Notes: generated by a model from the letters alone, not told the origin. A stretch of 45,750 nucleotides of DNA from JAAYGT01 sp050252075 (GCA_050252075.1 JBFWLP010000015.1:1-45750); one strand, 5' to 3'. Shown: positions 32,969-42,569, counted from the first letter of the stretch. Translations and numbers: made by a program.

Positions 32969-33346
32969 TTAGGCGTCGACAGACGCCTGGTAGGCGGAGC
33001 CATCCATCAGGCCGTCGATATCGGCCGGATTTTTGGGGCGAATCTTGAATATCCAGTGCGCATAGGCGTCCTGGTTGATCAGGTCGGGCTGGTCGGCCAG
33101 TGCCTCGTTGAATTCGACAATCTCGCCGTCCACCGGCGCATAAATGTCGGAAGCTGCCTTCACCGACTCGACGACACCGGCGGTATCGCCGGCATTGAGC
33201 GCGGCGCCCGGCTGCACCTCGCCCACGAACACCAGATCGCCCAGTTGTTCCTGGGCGTTATCGGTGATGCCCACCAGAAAGACATCACCCTGGGCCTGGA
33301 CCCATTCGTGCGAAGCCGTGTATTTGCGATCGTTTGGAAGATTCAT
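32969..33346 (-). CDS. gcvH: Glycine cleavage system H-protein
   Basis: 125-residue lipoyl carrier that moves the aminomethyl intermediate between GcvP, GcvT and lipoamide dehydrogenase. It opens with MNLPNDRKYTASHEWVQ, contains GITDNAQEQLGDLVFVGEVQ, and has the lipoylation lysine in VESVKAASDIYAPVDGEIVE. The DGEIVEFNEAL segment and the C-terminal WIFKIRP complete the fold. It lies 25 bases after gcvT and 20 before gcvP, inside the riboswitch-controlled operon. No lipoamide dehydrogenase gene is present here, as usual, since it is shared with other complexes. Confidence 0.98.
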   Translation of the reverse strand: MNLPNDRKYTASHEWVQAQGDVFLVGITDNAQEQLGDLVFVGEVQPGAALNAGDTAGVVESVKAASDIYAPVDGEIVEFNEALADQPDLINQDAYAHWIFKIRPKNPADIDGLMDGSAYQASVDA

Positions 33347-33371
33347 GTGTGACCCCTGAAAAAATTGTGAC

Positions 33372-34475
33372 TTAGCCGACCAGGACCTTTCCTTGCCGTA
33401 CGAAAGGAAGTTTTACCACTTCGGCGGGCAACCACTTGCCCCTGATTTCAACCTGCACCTGTTCACCCGCGGCTACTGCGGTCGGAACACGCGCCATACC
33501 GATGGACACACCCAGCGTGGGTGACATGGTGCCGCTGGTTATCTCGCCGTCGCCATGCGCGGTTCGAACCGCCATGTGCGCGCGCATCACACCGCGCTCA
33601 CCCAGACGCAGCCCCACGATCTTGCGCGAAGGTGCTGCAGCTTCGAGCGCCGCCCGTCCGATAAACTCCCGTGCCGGGTCGCTGAATGAAACCGTCCACG
33701 CCAGACCGGACTCCAGCGGAGAAACCGTCTGGTCCATATCCTGTCCGTATAAATTCATGCCGGCTTCCAGCCGCAACGTATCGCGGGCACCCAGCCCGCA
33801 GGGGCGAACGCCCTGAGCCGCCAGGTCGGCCCACAGCGATGCCACCGCATCGGCACGAACCACAACCTCGAAACCGTCCTCGCCGGTGTACCCGGTACGG
33901 GCAACCATGACGTCGTTCCCCAGGGTTCGAGCCGAAAAAGGTGTCAGCGCCTGGGTATCCTGCTCCCATTGCGGGCGAGCCGCCCAGACCTTGCTGCGCG
34001 CATCGGGGCCCTGCACGGCCACCATGGCCAGATCACGGCGCGGCATCAGCGACACATCGAACCCGGCTTCGGCGGCACAGCGCCGCATCCACGCCACGTC
34101 GGTATCGGCCGTACCGGCATTCACAACCAGGCGCCAGGCGCCTTCGGAAAAGAAATAGACAATCAGATCGTCAATGACCCCGCCTTCGGGGTTCAGCATG
34201 CACGAATACAAGGCCTTGCCGGGCACCTCAAGCTTGTTGACGTCGTTGGCCAGAAGATGACGCAGAAAGCTGCGGACATCACGGCCGATGATATCGACCA
34301 CCAACATGTGGGAGACATCGAACATGCCCGCCCCCTGGCGAACGGCATGGTGCTCTTCGATTTGCGAACCGTAGGCAACCGGCATGGCCCAGCCGCCGAA
34401 ATCGACCATGCGCGCACCGCTTTGCACATGGGTTTCAAACAACGGGGTATGTTTCAGCGATGGGGAAGTGGACAT
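33372..34475 (-). CDS. gcvT: Aminomethyltransferase, T-protein of the glycine cleavage system
   Basis: Transfers the methylene group from GcvH to tetrahydrofolate and releases ammonia. The start at 34475 (MSTSPSLKHTPLFETHVQSG) has GGAG nine bases upstream and gives 367 residues. The longer in-frame extension runs through the riboswitch and is not coding. Family motifs include MVDFGGWAMPVAYGSQIEEH, AGMFDVSHM, the folate-site region ARTGYTGEDGFEVVV and LGARDTLRLEAGMNLYGQDM. First gene of the gcvTHP operon, which glycine should switch on through the tandem riboswitch just upstream. Confidence 0.97.
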   Translation of the reverse strand: MSTSPSLKHTPLFETHVQSGARMVDFGGWAMPVAYGSQIEEHHAVRQGAGMFDVSHMLVVDIIGRDVRSFLRHLLANDVNKLEVPGKALYSCMLNPEGGVIDDLIVYFFSEGAWRLVVNAGTADTDVAWMRRCAAEAGFDVSLMPRRDLAMVAVQGPDARSKVWAARPQWEQDTQALTPFSARTLGNDVMVARTGYTGEDGFEVVVRADAVASLWADLAAQGVRPCGLGARDTLRLEAGMNLYGQDMDQTVSPLESGLAWTVSFSDPAREFIGRAALEAAAPSRKIVGLRLGERGVMRAHMAVRTAHGDGEITSGTMSPTLGVSIGMARVPTAVAAGEQVQVEIRGKWLPAEVVKLPFVRQGKVLVG

Positions 34476-34537
34476 GGCAGAGGGCTCCGGAAAGACGATG
34501 AAAGCGGCAACACGAACGGAAATACCCGTTTCGCGGC

Positions 34538-34752
34538 GCCCTTCTGTCCTTTTGCCTGAGAGTTGACCCGCTGCAATGCGGATGTTCACCTTCGGCGCTT
34601 TTTCGGATGCAATGATCGAAAAAGTCTCTCCAGAGTGCTGCCCTGAGGGGTGCGAAACCCCGCATGACACAGGCGGTACCGGGTACCTGAGCGATTCTGG
34701 GCGAATTGCGCCTTCGGCGGCCCCTGGAAAAAATCAGGGGCTCTCTCCCGCA
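34538..34752 (-). promoter_or_regulatory. Tandem glycine riboswitch (gcvT motif) upstream of gcvTHP
   Basis: Two glycine aptamers in series on the minus strand. The first runs from CGGGAGAGAG (34750-34741) through CGCCGAAGGCGCAATT and CGCTCAGGTACC to CTCTGGAGAG (34635-34626). The second runs from about 34625 through GCGCCGAAGGTGAACATCC and CTCTCAGGCAAAAGGACAG to about 34538. These are the conserved cores of the family, and the place before gcvT is the classical one. Between the second aptamer and gcvT, AACGG-AAATAC-CCGTT (34515-34530) can form a small hairpin without a U tract. No intrinsic terminator is visible, so control may be at translation start. Confidence 0.95.
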
Positions 34753-34776
34753 CTGTGCACTAGCAGCAAGATGCGA

Positions 34777-34805
34777 AGCATACCCCGAAAATCAAACTTT
34801 GCCAA
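34777..34805 (-). promoter_or_regulatory. Promoter of the glycine riboswitch and gcvTHP operon
   Basis: On the minus strand TTGGCA (34805-34800) and TATGCT (34782-34777) are 17 bases apart. Transcription would start near 34770, shortly before the first aptamer. The -35 overlaps the last codons of the upstream flavoprotein gene. Confidence 0.6.
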
Positions 34806-36042
34806 TTGCCCGGCCGCACGCCACGCCCGAGGCCCAGGCCCACTGGAAGTTGTAGCCGCCCAGCCAGCCGGTGACATCGACAGCCTCGCCGATGAAATAC
34901 AGGCCGGGAACGGAGACAGCCTCCATGGTCTTCTGGTTCAGCCCGGCGGTATCCACCCCGCCGCGCATAACCTCGGCCTTCTTGTACCCTGCCGTGCCCG
35001 TGGGCGTCAGCGACCACTGGTGGATGCGTTGTGCGAGCGCGCGCAATGCCTGATCGGGGATATCGGCCATGCGCCGGTCGGCCAGGCTGTCTGTGCCGCC
35101 TTCGACGCCCAGCCATACCTCGGCCAGACGCTTGGGCCACAAGCCCGACAGCACCGTACCCACCTGCTGACGGTTACCCGGCTTGGCCGCCACCAAGGCC
35201 TGTGCCAGGTCCTGGTCGGGGGCCAGGTTCAGCCACAGCGGTTGTCCGGGGTTCCAGTAGGACGAAATCTGCAAAATGGCGGGCCCCGACAATCCACGGT
35301 GAGTGAACAGCAAGTCCTCGCTGAATTCAACCTGGGTGCGCCGGCGCGACGGGCCGCCGGGGCCGGCGGCATCACCCGTCGGTGTACCGACGACCACTTG
35401 CAGCGCCACCCCGCTCAGGGAACTGAACGGCGCCCAGAGCGCGGCATCGAATGCCAGGGGCACCAGAGCCGGCCGGGGCTCGACCACTTTCAGGCCGAAC
35501 TGGCGGGCGATGCCCAAGGCGTAGTCGGTGGCCCCCAGTTGCGGAATGGCCATGCCGCCGGTGGCCAGCACCAGAGTTCTGGCCGATATTTGCCCTTGCG
35601 AGGTCAGCAAACGAAACCCGGGCGACATCGACTCAATGGCCTGCACCGAACAAGGCATACGCCACGCCACCCTGCCGGCATCGCACTCGGCCTTCAACAT
35701 GCCAATGATGTCCTCGCTGGAATGATCGCAGAACAACTGCCCGCGGTGCTTTTCATGCCAGGGAATGCGATGCTTTTCCAGCAGCCGCAGAAAATCGGCC
35801 GGGGTATACCCCGACAGCGCGGAACGGCAGAACTTCGGGTTACGCGAAATGAAATTGGCCGGCGAGGTACCGATATTAGTGAAGTTGCAGCGGCCACCGC
35901 CCGAGATACGAATTTTTTCGGCCAGCCGGTCGGCATGATCCACCAGCACCACCCGCTTGCCGTGCTGGCCGGCCACGGCAGCGGCCATCATGCCGGCCGC
36001 CCCCGCCCCGATGACGGCCACATCGAACTGGAACACGCTCAC
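34792..36042 (-). CDS. HI0933/BaiN/YhiN-family flavoprotein
   Basis: 416-residue NAD(P)/FAD-dependent oxidoreductase of the HI0933 (YhiN/BaiN) family. FDVAVIGAGAAGMMAAAVAG is the N-terminal FAD fold, followed by the family hallmark KIRISGGGRCNFTN (about residues 44-57). LVLATGGMAIPQLGATDYAL and the C-terminal segments around VMRGGVDTAGLNQKTMEA and GLYFIGEAVDVTGWLGGYNF complete the signature. Cellular function is poorly known; a gut homologue acts in bile-acid dehydroxylation, which need not apply here. It overlaps the decarboxylase gene by four bases and so is cotranscribed with it. Confidence 0.92.
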   Translation of the reverse strand: MSVFQFDVAVIGAGAAGMMAAAVAGQHGKRVVLVDHADRLAEKIRISGGGRCNFTNIGTSPANFISRNPKFCRSALSGYTPADFLRLLEKHRIPWHEKHRGQLFCDHSSEDIIGMLKAECDAGRVAWRMPCSVQAIESMSPGFRLLTSQGQISARTLVLATGGMAIPQLGATDYALGIARQFGLKVVEPRPALVPLAFDAALWAPFSSLSGVALQVVVGTPTGDAAGPGGPSRRRTQVEFSEDLLFTHRGLSGPAILQISSYWNPGQPLWLNLAPDQDLAQALVAAKPGNRQQVGTVLSGLWPKRLAEVWLGVEGGTDSLADRRMADIPDQALRALAQRIHQWSLTPTGTAGYKKAEVMRGGVDTAGLNQKTMEAVSVPGLYFIGEAVDVTGWLGGYNFQWAWASGVACGRAIGKV

Positions 36043-38309
36043 TCGATCGCGTCTTCCCGGATACAGTCGACGTAATAGCGCTCATTGCCGCTTTCGTCGA
36101 CGTCTTTGGCCAGGCCGTGCACGTAGGTTTCAAAGCCCGGAAAGCGCGCGTTGAACTCGCGCGCAAACTGCAGGTAATGGACAATGCGCTTGTTGAAGCG
36201 CTCACCCGGAATAAGCAGGGGAATACCGGGAGGATACGGCGTCAGCAGCACGCCCGTTACGCGCCCTTCGAGAGCATCGATATCAACACGCTCGGCTTCG
36301 CGGTGCGCCATTTTGGCGTAGGCATCCGACGGCTTCATGGCCGGCACCATGTCGCTCAGGTAAACCTCGGTGGTCAGGCGCGCCAGATCGTACTTGCGAT
36401 AGGCTTCGTGAATCTGCTGGCACAAGTCGCGCAAGCCCAGCTTTTCGTAGCGCCGGTGTTCTCGACAGAAATCGGGCAAGATGCGCCACAACGGCTGGTT
36501 GCGGTCGTAGTCGTCTTTGAATTGCTGCAAGGCCGTCAGCAAGGTATTCCAGCGACCTTTGGTAATGCCGATGGTGAACAAAATGAAGAACGAATAAAGG
36601 CCGGTCTTTTCCACCACCACGCCATGCTCGGCCAGGTATTTGGACACCAACGCCGCCGGAATGCCGGTGTCGGCAAATGTACCGGAAATATCCAGCCCCG
36701 GAGTCACCACCGTGGCCTTGATCGGGTCGAGCATATTGAAGCCGTCGGCCAGGTCGCCGAAACCGTGCCATTCATCGCCCGACTGGAGCAGCCAGTCGTC
36801 GCGGTTGCCTATACCCTCGGACACCAGACGGTTGGGGCCCCAAACCTTGAACCACCAGTCATTTTTACCAAACTCCGACTCGACCTTGCGCATGGCGCGC
36901 CGGAAATCCAGGGCTTCCTGAATGCTTTCCTCGACCAATGCCGTGCCCCCGGGGGGCTCCATCATGGCGGCGGCCACGTCGCACGACGCAATAATGGCGT
37001 ACTGCGGCGACGTAGAGGTATGCATTAGATACGCCTCGTTGAACACGTTGCGGTCCAGCGCACGGGTTTCGGAATCCTGCACCGTGATTTGCGAGGCCTG
37101 CGACAAACCGGCCAGCAGTTTGTGGGTGGAGTGCGTGGCAAACACCATGGCGTCTTTGCTGCGCGGGCGACCCTCGCCGATCGCGTGCATGTCTTTGTAG
37201 AACTCGTGAAACGAAGCATGGGGCAACCATGCTTCGTCAAAGTGCAAGGTATCGATTTGGTCGCCCAGGCGCGCCTTGATCATCTCGACGTTGTAAATAA
37301 CGCCGTCGTACGTGCTTTGCGTAAGCGTAAGAATGCGCGGACGCTTGTTCTTGGCGTTGCGGGCGAAGGGGTTGGCCTCGATTTTCTTCTGGATGCTTTC
37401 GGCGGAAAACTCTTCGAGCGGAATGGGGCCGATAATGCCCAGGTGGTTGCGTGTGGGCCGCAAAAACACCGGAATGGCACCGGTCATGGTGATGGCGTGC
37501 AGAATGGATTTGTGGCAATTGCGGTCGACCACCACAACATCTCCGGCCGCCACGTTGGCATGCCAGACGATCTTGTTCGACGTAGACGTGCCATTCGTGA
37601 CGAAGAAACAGTGGTCCGAATGGAAAATACGGGCCGCGTTCAGTTCCGACTCGGCAATCGGGCCGGTGTGATCCAGCAACTGGCCAAGCTCGTCGACGGC
37701 ATTGCAGACGTCGGCACGCAACATGTTTTCACCGAAGAACTGGTGAAACATCTGGCCGACCGGGCTTTTCAGGAAGGCTACGCCGCCCGAGTGCCCGGGG
37801 CAATGCCAGGAATAAGAGCCGTCGGACGCATACTTCACCAGTTCCCGGAAAAAGGGCGGCGCCAGGCCGTCAAGGTATGACCTGGCCTCGCGAATGATAT
37901 GCCGCGCCACGAATTCCGGCGTATCTTCGAACATGTGAATAAAGCCGTGCAGCTCTTTCAGAATGTCGTTGGGTATGTGCTGCGACGTACGCGTTTCACC
38001 GTAAAGGTAAATGGGAATATCTTCGTTACGAAAGCGCAACTCACCAATAAAAGAGCGCAGATTCTTGATCGCCGCCGCCACATCTTGCGGCGACGCCTCG
38101 TCGAATTCCTCGTCGTCGATCGACAAAATAAAGGCGCTGGCGCGGCTTTGTTGCTGAGCAAACGAACTCAGGTCGCCGTAACTGGTCACGCCCAGCACCT
38201 CGACGCCCTCGGCCTCGATGGCCGTCGCCAAGGCACGAATACCAAAACCCGACGCATTCTCGGACCGGTAGTCTTCGTCGATGATGACGATGGGAAAACG
38301 AAATTTCAT
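36039..38309 (-). CDS. Orn/Lys/Arg decarboxylase family protein, AdiA-sized
   Basis: 756-residue fold-type I PLP decarboxylase. Residues about 1-130 form the receiver-like wing domain (FPIVIIDEDYRSENASGFGI). The catalytic domain has SWHCPGHSGGVAFLKSPVG, VTNGTSTSNKIVWHANVAAG, HFDEAWLPHASFHEFY with the conserved aspartate, and Lys397 in ATHSTHKLLAGLSQ. The C-terminal domain has TPYPPGIPLLIPGERF. The length equals inducible arginine decarboxylase AdiA (about 755) better than LdcC or SpeC/SpeF, so arginine is the first guess; lysine or ornithine cannot be excluded. It starts 11 bases after dcd. It may serve acid resistance or polyamine supply. Confidence 0.9.
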   Translation of the reverse strand: MKFRFPIVIIDEDYRSENASGFGIRALATAIEAEGVEVLGVTSYGDLSSFAQQQSRASAFILSIDDEEFDEASPQDVAAAIKNLRSFIGELRFRNEDIPIYLYGETRTSQHIPNDILKELHGFIHMFEDTPEFVARHIIREARSYLDGLAPPFFRELVKYASDGSYSWHCPGHSGGVAFLKSPVGQMFHQFFGENMLRADVCNAVDELGQLLDHTGPIAESELNAARIFHSDHCFFVTNGTSTSNKIVWHANVAAGDVVVVDRNCHKSILHAITMTGAIPVFLRPTRNHLGIIGPIPLEEFSAESIQKKIEANPFARNAKNKRPRILTLTQSTYDGVIYNVEMIKARLGDQIDTLHFDEAWLPHASFHEFYKDMHAIGEGRPRSKDAMVFATHSTHKLLAGLSQASQITVQDSETRALDRNVFNEAYLMHTSTSPQYAIIASCDVAAAMMEPPGGTALVEESIQEALDFRRAMRKVESEFGKNDWWFKVWGPNRLVSEGIGNRDDWLLQSGDEWHGFGDLADGFNMLDPIKATVVTPGLDISGTFADTGIPAALVSKYLAEHGVVVEKTGLYSFFILFTIGITKGRWNTLLTALQQFKDDYDRNQPLWRILPDFCREHRRYEKLGLRDLCQQIHEAYRKYDLARLTTEVYLSDMVPAMKPSDAYAKMAHREAERVDIDALEGRVTGVLLTPYPPGIPLLIPGERFNKRIVHYLQFAREFNARFPGFETYVHGLAKDVDESGNERYYVDCIREDAIE

Positions 38310-38320
38310 GTCACAGGCTC

Positions 38321-38884
38321 CTAGGTGCGCGGCAGGGTGACGCCCTGCTGGCCCTGATATTTACCACCGCGATCGCGATACGAGGTTTCGCAGACCTCAT
38401 CGCTTTCGAAGAACAGCATTTGCGCACACCCCTCGCCGGCATAAATTTTGGCGGGCAAAGGTGTGGTGTTGGAAAACTCAAGCGTTACATGACCTTCCCA
38501 CTCGGGTTCCAGGGGAGTCACGTTCACGATAATGCCGCAGCGGGCGTAGGTGCTTTTGCCCAGACAAACGGTAAGCACACTGCGTGGTATGCGGAAGTAC
38601 TCCACGGTTCGGGCCAGCGCGAACGAATTGGGCGGAATGATGCACACGTCGCCCTTGAAATCAACGAACGATTTCTCGTCGAAGGCTTTGGGATCCACAA
38701 TAGTGGAGTTGATATTCGTGAATATCTTGAACTCGTCGGCACAGCGAACATCGTAGCCGTAACTGCTGGTGCCATAACTGACAATGCGCTGGCCATCGAC
38801 CGAGCGCACCTGCCCCGGTTCAAACGGATCAATCATGCCATTGGCGGCAGCCTGCCGAATCCAGCGATCGTTTTTTATGCTCAT
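38321..38884 (-). CDS. dcd: dCTP deaminase
   Basis: Deaminates dCTP to dUTP, the main source of dUMP for thymidylate synthase in many proteobacteria. The 187-residue product opens MSIKNDRWIRQAAANGMIDP and contains VSYGTSSYGYDVRCADEFKI, IPPNSFALARTVEYFRIP, GKSTYARCGIIVNVTPLEPE with the catalytic-site residues, and EGHVTLEFSNTTPLPAKIYA. It ends with the nucleotide-binding YRDRGGKYQGQQGVTLPR. The length is normal. First gene of the dcd-decarboxylase-flavoprotein unit; TAAAAT about 30 bases before the start is a possible -10 without a clear -35. Confidence 0.97.
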   Translation of the reverse strand: MSIKNDRWIRQAAANGMIDPFEPGQVRSVDGQRIVSYGTSSYGYDVRCADEFKIFTNINSTIVDPKAFDEKSFVDFKGDVCIIPPNSFALARTVEYFRIPRSVLTVCLGKSTYARCGIIVNVTPLEPEWEGHVTLEFSNTTPLPAKIYAGEGCAQMLFFESDEVCETSYRDRGGKYQGQQGVTLPRT

Positions 38885-38993
38885 AGCCCTGACCTTCTAA
38901 GAATGTGGCGTATTTTAGCCCCTGCATGCTTCACCTGTTCCCGTCGCCGCAGATATATTGCATCGACCGGCCATTCGGCCGACGGACAAAAGA

Positions 38994-41900
38994 TCAATCA
39001 CGGGAGAACCACCGGTAAACCAGTGCCAGACCATTGACCGTGCCCACGGTAAGTTCAGCGTTCAAGCCGCGTGCCAGGCGGTAACCAAGGCGCCCCACCG
39101 TACCCGTATCGCTCAGTGCCTGGCGCAAACTGAGCGTCAGATCGTCTGTGATACGTTTGCTGGCCTGGACAAAACGGCGTTCAATGTCGCTGGTGCCGTC
39201 ATTCAGGCCGCTGACCACGCTTTCGGCGGGCAGGATACTGCTTGCGGCTCCCACATCACCCGAGCGCATGGTGATTTCATCGATACCGAATTTCTGGTAG
39301 AACGGCTCCCCCTCGCTAAGGAACGACGTGCCCACCGAAAAAAGCAAGGCAACGTCGCCGCCCGAATCGTTCGGCCCATGGCCCAGCAACAGCCACGACA
39401 GTTTTTCGATCTCGCTGACCTCGGGATACGACACCAGGTCAATCCGCGGGCGGCGCGCTGTGCCCGCCACCCGCACACCAGCCTCGACCTGCAACCCCGT
39501 GCGCAAGGCCTCGATATTCAGTATGGGACTGGTGATATCCCCCTGAAACGTAATGGTTCCCCGTCGCAACTGCAGCCGTTGGCCGTAAGCCTCGACGGCA
39601 CCGCCACGGGTGCGCAAGGCGCCGATCGCGGTCAGCTTGCCCTGCACCATCGACAGGGTCAAATCGCCCACCAAGCCCGAGTTGACGCCGTAGCCCGTCA
39701 GATAAAACCGGGGCCCCAGGTCAATTTTCACATTCATGGATACATCGAGCGGCAATGCGGGCGGCTCGGCTATCACCGTCTTCTGGCCTGGTTTCAGAAT
39801 GATGACATCCGAGTCGATCACCGGCACGCTGCCCAGCATGTCCAGACCGAACCACCCGGCGTCGGCAGTGATTTCCCCCTGGATATCGACCTTGGGCAGC
39901 TCGGCGTTCAGGCGCAAAGCCCCGGAAATCATGGCGTAGCGATCCGCACGCTGCAAAATGGGGTAACGGTGAAAATCCACATTCACGCGACCCCGCGACT
40001 CCAGCACATGCCAGTCGCCCGATAGCGTGAGCTTGCCGCCCTTGGCGTCAGGATTCTCGCTGACCCAGGTGGCGGTGCGCCACTCTTTGGGCGTGACCCG
40101 CAGCTGGGCGGGAAATGTCAGTTGCTCCAGAATCAACCGCTCACCGTCCAGACGCGCCGACAAGGTTCCGTCGAGCAAACGCACACCGTCATCCACACGC
40201 ACAATACGCAGACCTTTACCCGTAATGGTGCCGGTACCCTGCCAGTCGTCGCCCGACTGCGCCCGCAAGCGCAGATCGGCCTGCACGGAACCGCCGAAGT
40301 CGACGGCATCGCCCGTAAACAGGCTGGCCCATCCGATATCGGCAATGGCCGCCTGCACGTCTACCGTTTTTATATCGCTGGGGTCGAGGGTGAAACCACC
40401 AGCCGGCGTCTGCCGCAACACGGTTTTTGCCTGCACCTTTGCCTGACCCATGCGTTCAGTAGCCACCTGAAGCGAAGCCTCGATACGGCTGTGACCACCT
40501 TCGACGGGAATCGCGGTAGCGCCAAGCTCAAACTGGCGCAACCCCAGCGGGAAGTCGGGCTCCGCGGGCACCATGACATCGCCCGATACGCGCCGGATAC
40601 GGGTCGTGCCGCGCAAGGCTCCGGTGTAGGCAAGATCCCAGTCGGCGGCAAAGTCGATGGCCCAACGGTCATTGCCCTGTTCCGCCAGTACCTTCACCCC
40701 GCCTCGCGCAGGCGGTTTGTCGTTTTCATCGTCCAGGCCCAGCGCCTTTTTCAGCGTACGCACCCGCGCCGGCGAGACCGATAAACGATCGATGTCGCCC
40801 CGGGTAGCCCAGACCGCCTCGCGGCCGGACGATTCGCGGTGGTTGATCACCACCCAGCGCTGCTGGTTTACCCGACCCTCGATCTGCGTCGACCCGACCT
40901 GCCATTGCGACGTATCGGCAGGCGCGTGCGGAAAAAACTGCACCGATGCCGGCGACGCCAGACGTACGCCGACATCGGCATGCCGTATGTCGAGCGCCGC
41001 CACGGAACCGCGCCATCCTTCTCCGCGCGGCGGCTGGCCGGTGTCCACGGACCACCCACCCTGGGCCGCCAGCTCCAGCGCAACCGGCGCCTTGCCCAAT
41101 TCGTCGGCCACACTGTCGGCGGGGGTGTACACCGTAGTCAAATTCAGGCGATGATCCGCCACGCTGCCTTGCAGGGCCCCTTTCAGGCTCGCCCCACCGG
41201 GCAGATCCGGCCAAAGCTGGCGCAGCTCGGGGGCGGCCAGGTCCAGCGACAATTTCCCGCCGGTTGCCCCCCATTCACCGTCCGCCTTGACACGGTTTCG
41301 CCCCAGCGCAAGGTCAATGGCCACCTTGGGTAGCTGCAACGCTTCCCAGGCGACTTCAGCCTCGGCACCGGACGCGCCCGGCGCCGGCGCGCCGGGGTTG
41401 TTCACAGCAATGTCGATCTTGCCGCCCAGCGGCTGCTCATTCCAGCGCGACTCGGGGGCAATGGTCAGCTCAATAGCGGCCTTTTCCAAGTGCCGGCGAT
41501 CCACCAAGGTTGCAGAAAACGTGGAGTCGGCCGTCAGGACTGCCGCAGGAATGGCCGGCCCCACCAGCTGCCCTACGTTCAGGGCACGCATTGCCAGCGT
41601 TCCCGTGACATGATCCTGATCCATACCCTCTTTATGCTCGGTCTGGACCGTTACATCGGCCTTCAGTGACGAACCATCGGCCAGGGTCAGGTCGACGCGG
41701 GCGCCGTCCAGCGGCATGGGTGCCTGCGGACGCAACTGCGCCCAGGCCTGCAACCCCATGCCCTGCCCCTGGCCCGACGCCGTAACCTGCAGGGCCTGCA
41801 GATCGCCCTGCGCCGCGATATCGACTGCCAGCTCGCAGCCGCCGGCGTCTGCCGCCGCATCGACGGCGGGCAATGAGGGCAGGTAACGCCGGGCACACAA

Positions 41901-42569
41901 CGGAGAATCGCCCGGCGCGCCCTGGGCGACGGCGTGTACGGAAATCGTAGCCGGCCAGGGAGCGGCCAGCGACTGCAGCTGTGCCTCGCCGTCGAATGTG
42001 ACCTGCAGGGTGTCGTGCCCCAGAGTCAGCGACTGCAGCACCACCTGCGCGGTTCCCGCGTTTACCGCGTTTACCGCGACGGCGCTTGCGACATCGCGAA
42101 CGGATACCGGCAATGGCCCGCCGTCAATGCGCATGTCGAGCGCCCCCAGCGCCAGCCGGTCGACGGCGATGGCAACCGGCAGCGACGGCATCACAAACGG
42201 TTCGGCAGGCGGCGCCGACGTGTCGGTGGTGATGTCCAGTTCCAGCGTATCGGCCGAAAGCTCTCGCACATGCAGGCGGCGCTGCGCCAGTTCGCGCCAG
42301 TTCACATCAAGCGCCAGCTCGCGCGCGCGCAGCTCCAGATCGGGCAACCCCAGATCCAGCGCCCCAACCGTCATGCCGTCCCAGAACGAACCCTGAATAC
42401 GCTCTACCCGGCCATCCAGAGCCTGGACGGCGGTGACCACGGCCCAACGCGTTCCCGGCGACGTGGTAATCACCCAGAACAGAAAGCCACAGAACACCAT
42501 CAGGAACAGCACCAGAACAGGCCCGGCCCATACCACCACTGATCGCAAGAACCGTAACAGCCACTTCAA
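38994..42569 (-). CDS. tamB: Translocation and assembly module protein TamB (DUF490)
   Basis: 1191-residue inner-membrane-anchored protein spanning the periplasm. Together with TamA it is implicated in outer-membrane protein insertion and phospholipid transport. An uncleaved hydrophobic helix lies at about residues 12-33. The rest is long beta-rich repetitive sequence, forming the hydrophobic groove seen in AsmA/TamB-like proteins. The C-terminal DUF490 region (about 850-1191) includes GVNSGLVGDLTLSM, RGGAVEAYGQRLQLRRGTIT, and IDLVSYPEVSEIEKLSWLLLG, and ends in a beta-signal-like VYRWFSRD. It overlaps tamA by four bases. A nine-base tandem duplication at 42058-42075 encodes the VNAVNA segment and keeps the frame. 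Confidence 0.93.
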   Translation of the reverse strand: MKWLLRFLRSVVVWAGPVLVLFLMVFCGFLFWVITTSPGTRWAVVTAVQALDGRVERIQGSFWDGMTVGALDLGLPDLELRARELALDVNWRELAQRRLHVRELSADTLELDITTDTSAPPAEPFVMPSLPVAIAVDRLALGALDMRIDGGPLPVSVRDVASAVAVNAVNAGTAQVVLQSLTLGHDTLQVTFDGEAQLQSLAAPWPATISVHAVAQGAPGDSPLCARRYLPSLPAVDAAADAGGCELAVDIAAQGDLQALQVTASGQGQGMGLQAWAQLRPQAPMPLDGARVDLTLADGSSLKADVTVQTEHKEGMDQDHVTGTLAMRALNVGQLVGPAIPAAVLTADSTFSATLVDRRHLEKAAIELTIAPESRWNEQPLGGKIDIAVNNPGAPAPGASGAEAEVAWEALQLPKVAIDLALGRNRVKADGEWGATGGKLSLDLAAPELRQLWPDLPGGASLKGALQGSVADHRLNLTTVYTPADSVADELGKAPVALELAAQGGWSVDTGQPPRGEGWRGSVAALDIRHADVGVRLASPASVQFFPHAPADTSQWQVGSTQIEGRVNQQRWVVINHRESSGREAVWATRGDIDRLSVSPARVRTLKKALGLDDENDKPPARGGVKVLAEQGNDRWAIDFAADWDLAYTGALRGTTRIRRVSGDVMVPAEPDFPLGLRQFELGATAIPVEGGHSRIEASLQVATERMGQAKVQAKTVLRQTPAGGFTLDPSDIKTVDVQAAIADIGWASLFTGDAVDFGGSVQADLRLRAQSGDDWQGTGTITGKGLRIVRVDDGVRLLDGTLSARLDGERLILEQLTFPAQLRVTPKEWRTATWVSENPDAKGGKLTLSGDWHVLESRGRVNVDFHRYPILQRADRYAMISGALRLNAELPKVDIQGEITADAGWFGLDMLGSVPVIDSDVIILKPGQKTVIAEPPALPLDVSMNVKIDLGPRFYLTGYGVNSGLVGDLTLSMVQGKLTAIGALRTRGGAVEAYGQRLQLRRGTITFQGDITSPILNIEALRTGLQVEAGVRVAGTARRPRIDLVSYPEVSEIEKLSWLLLGHGPNDSGGDVALLFSVGTSFLSEGEPFYQKFGIDEITMRSGDVGAASSILPAESVVSGLNDGTSDIERRFVQASKRITDDLTLSLRQALSDTGTVGRLGYRLARGLNAELTVGTVNGLALVYRWFSRD

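Noticed and set aside
34515..34530. Hairpin between the second glycine aptamer and gcvT as a terminator
   Set aside because: The stem is only five pairs and no U tract follows.
34476..34670. In-frame upstream extension of gcvT
   Set aside because: The stretch is the glycine riboswitch, which is not translated; the start at 34475 matches the family N-terminus.
42058..42075. Nine-base tandem repeat in tamB
   Set aside because: Only two copies, in frame, coding for VNA twice; an ordinary small duplication, not a repeat array.
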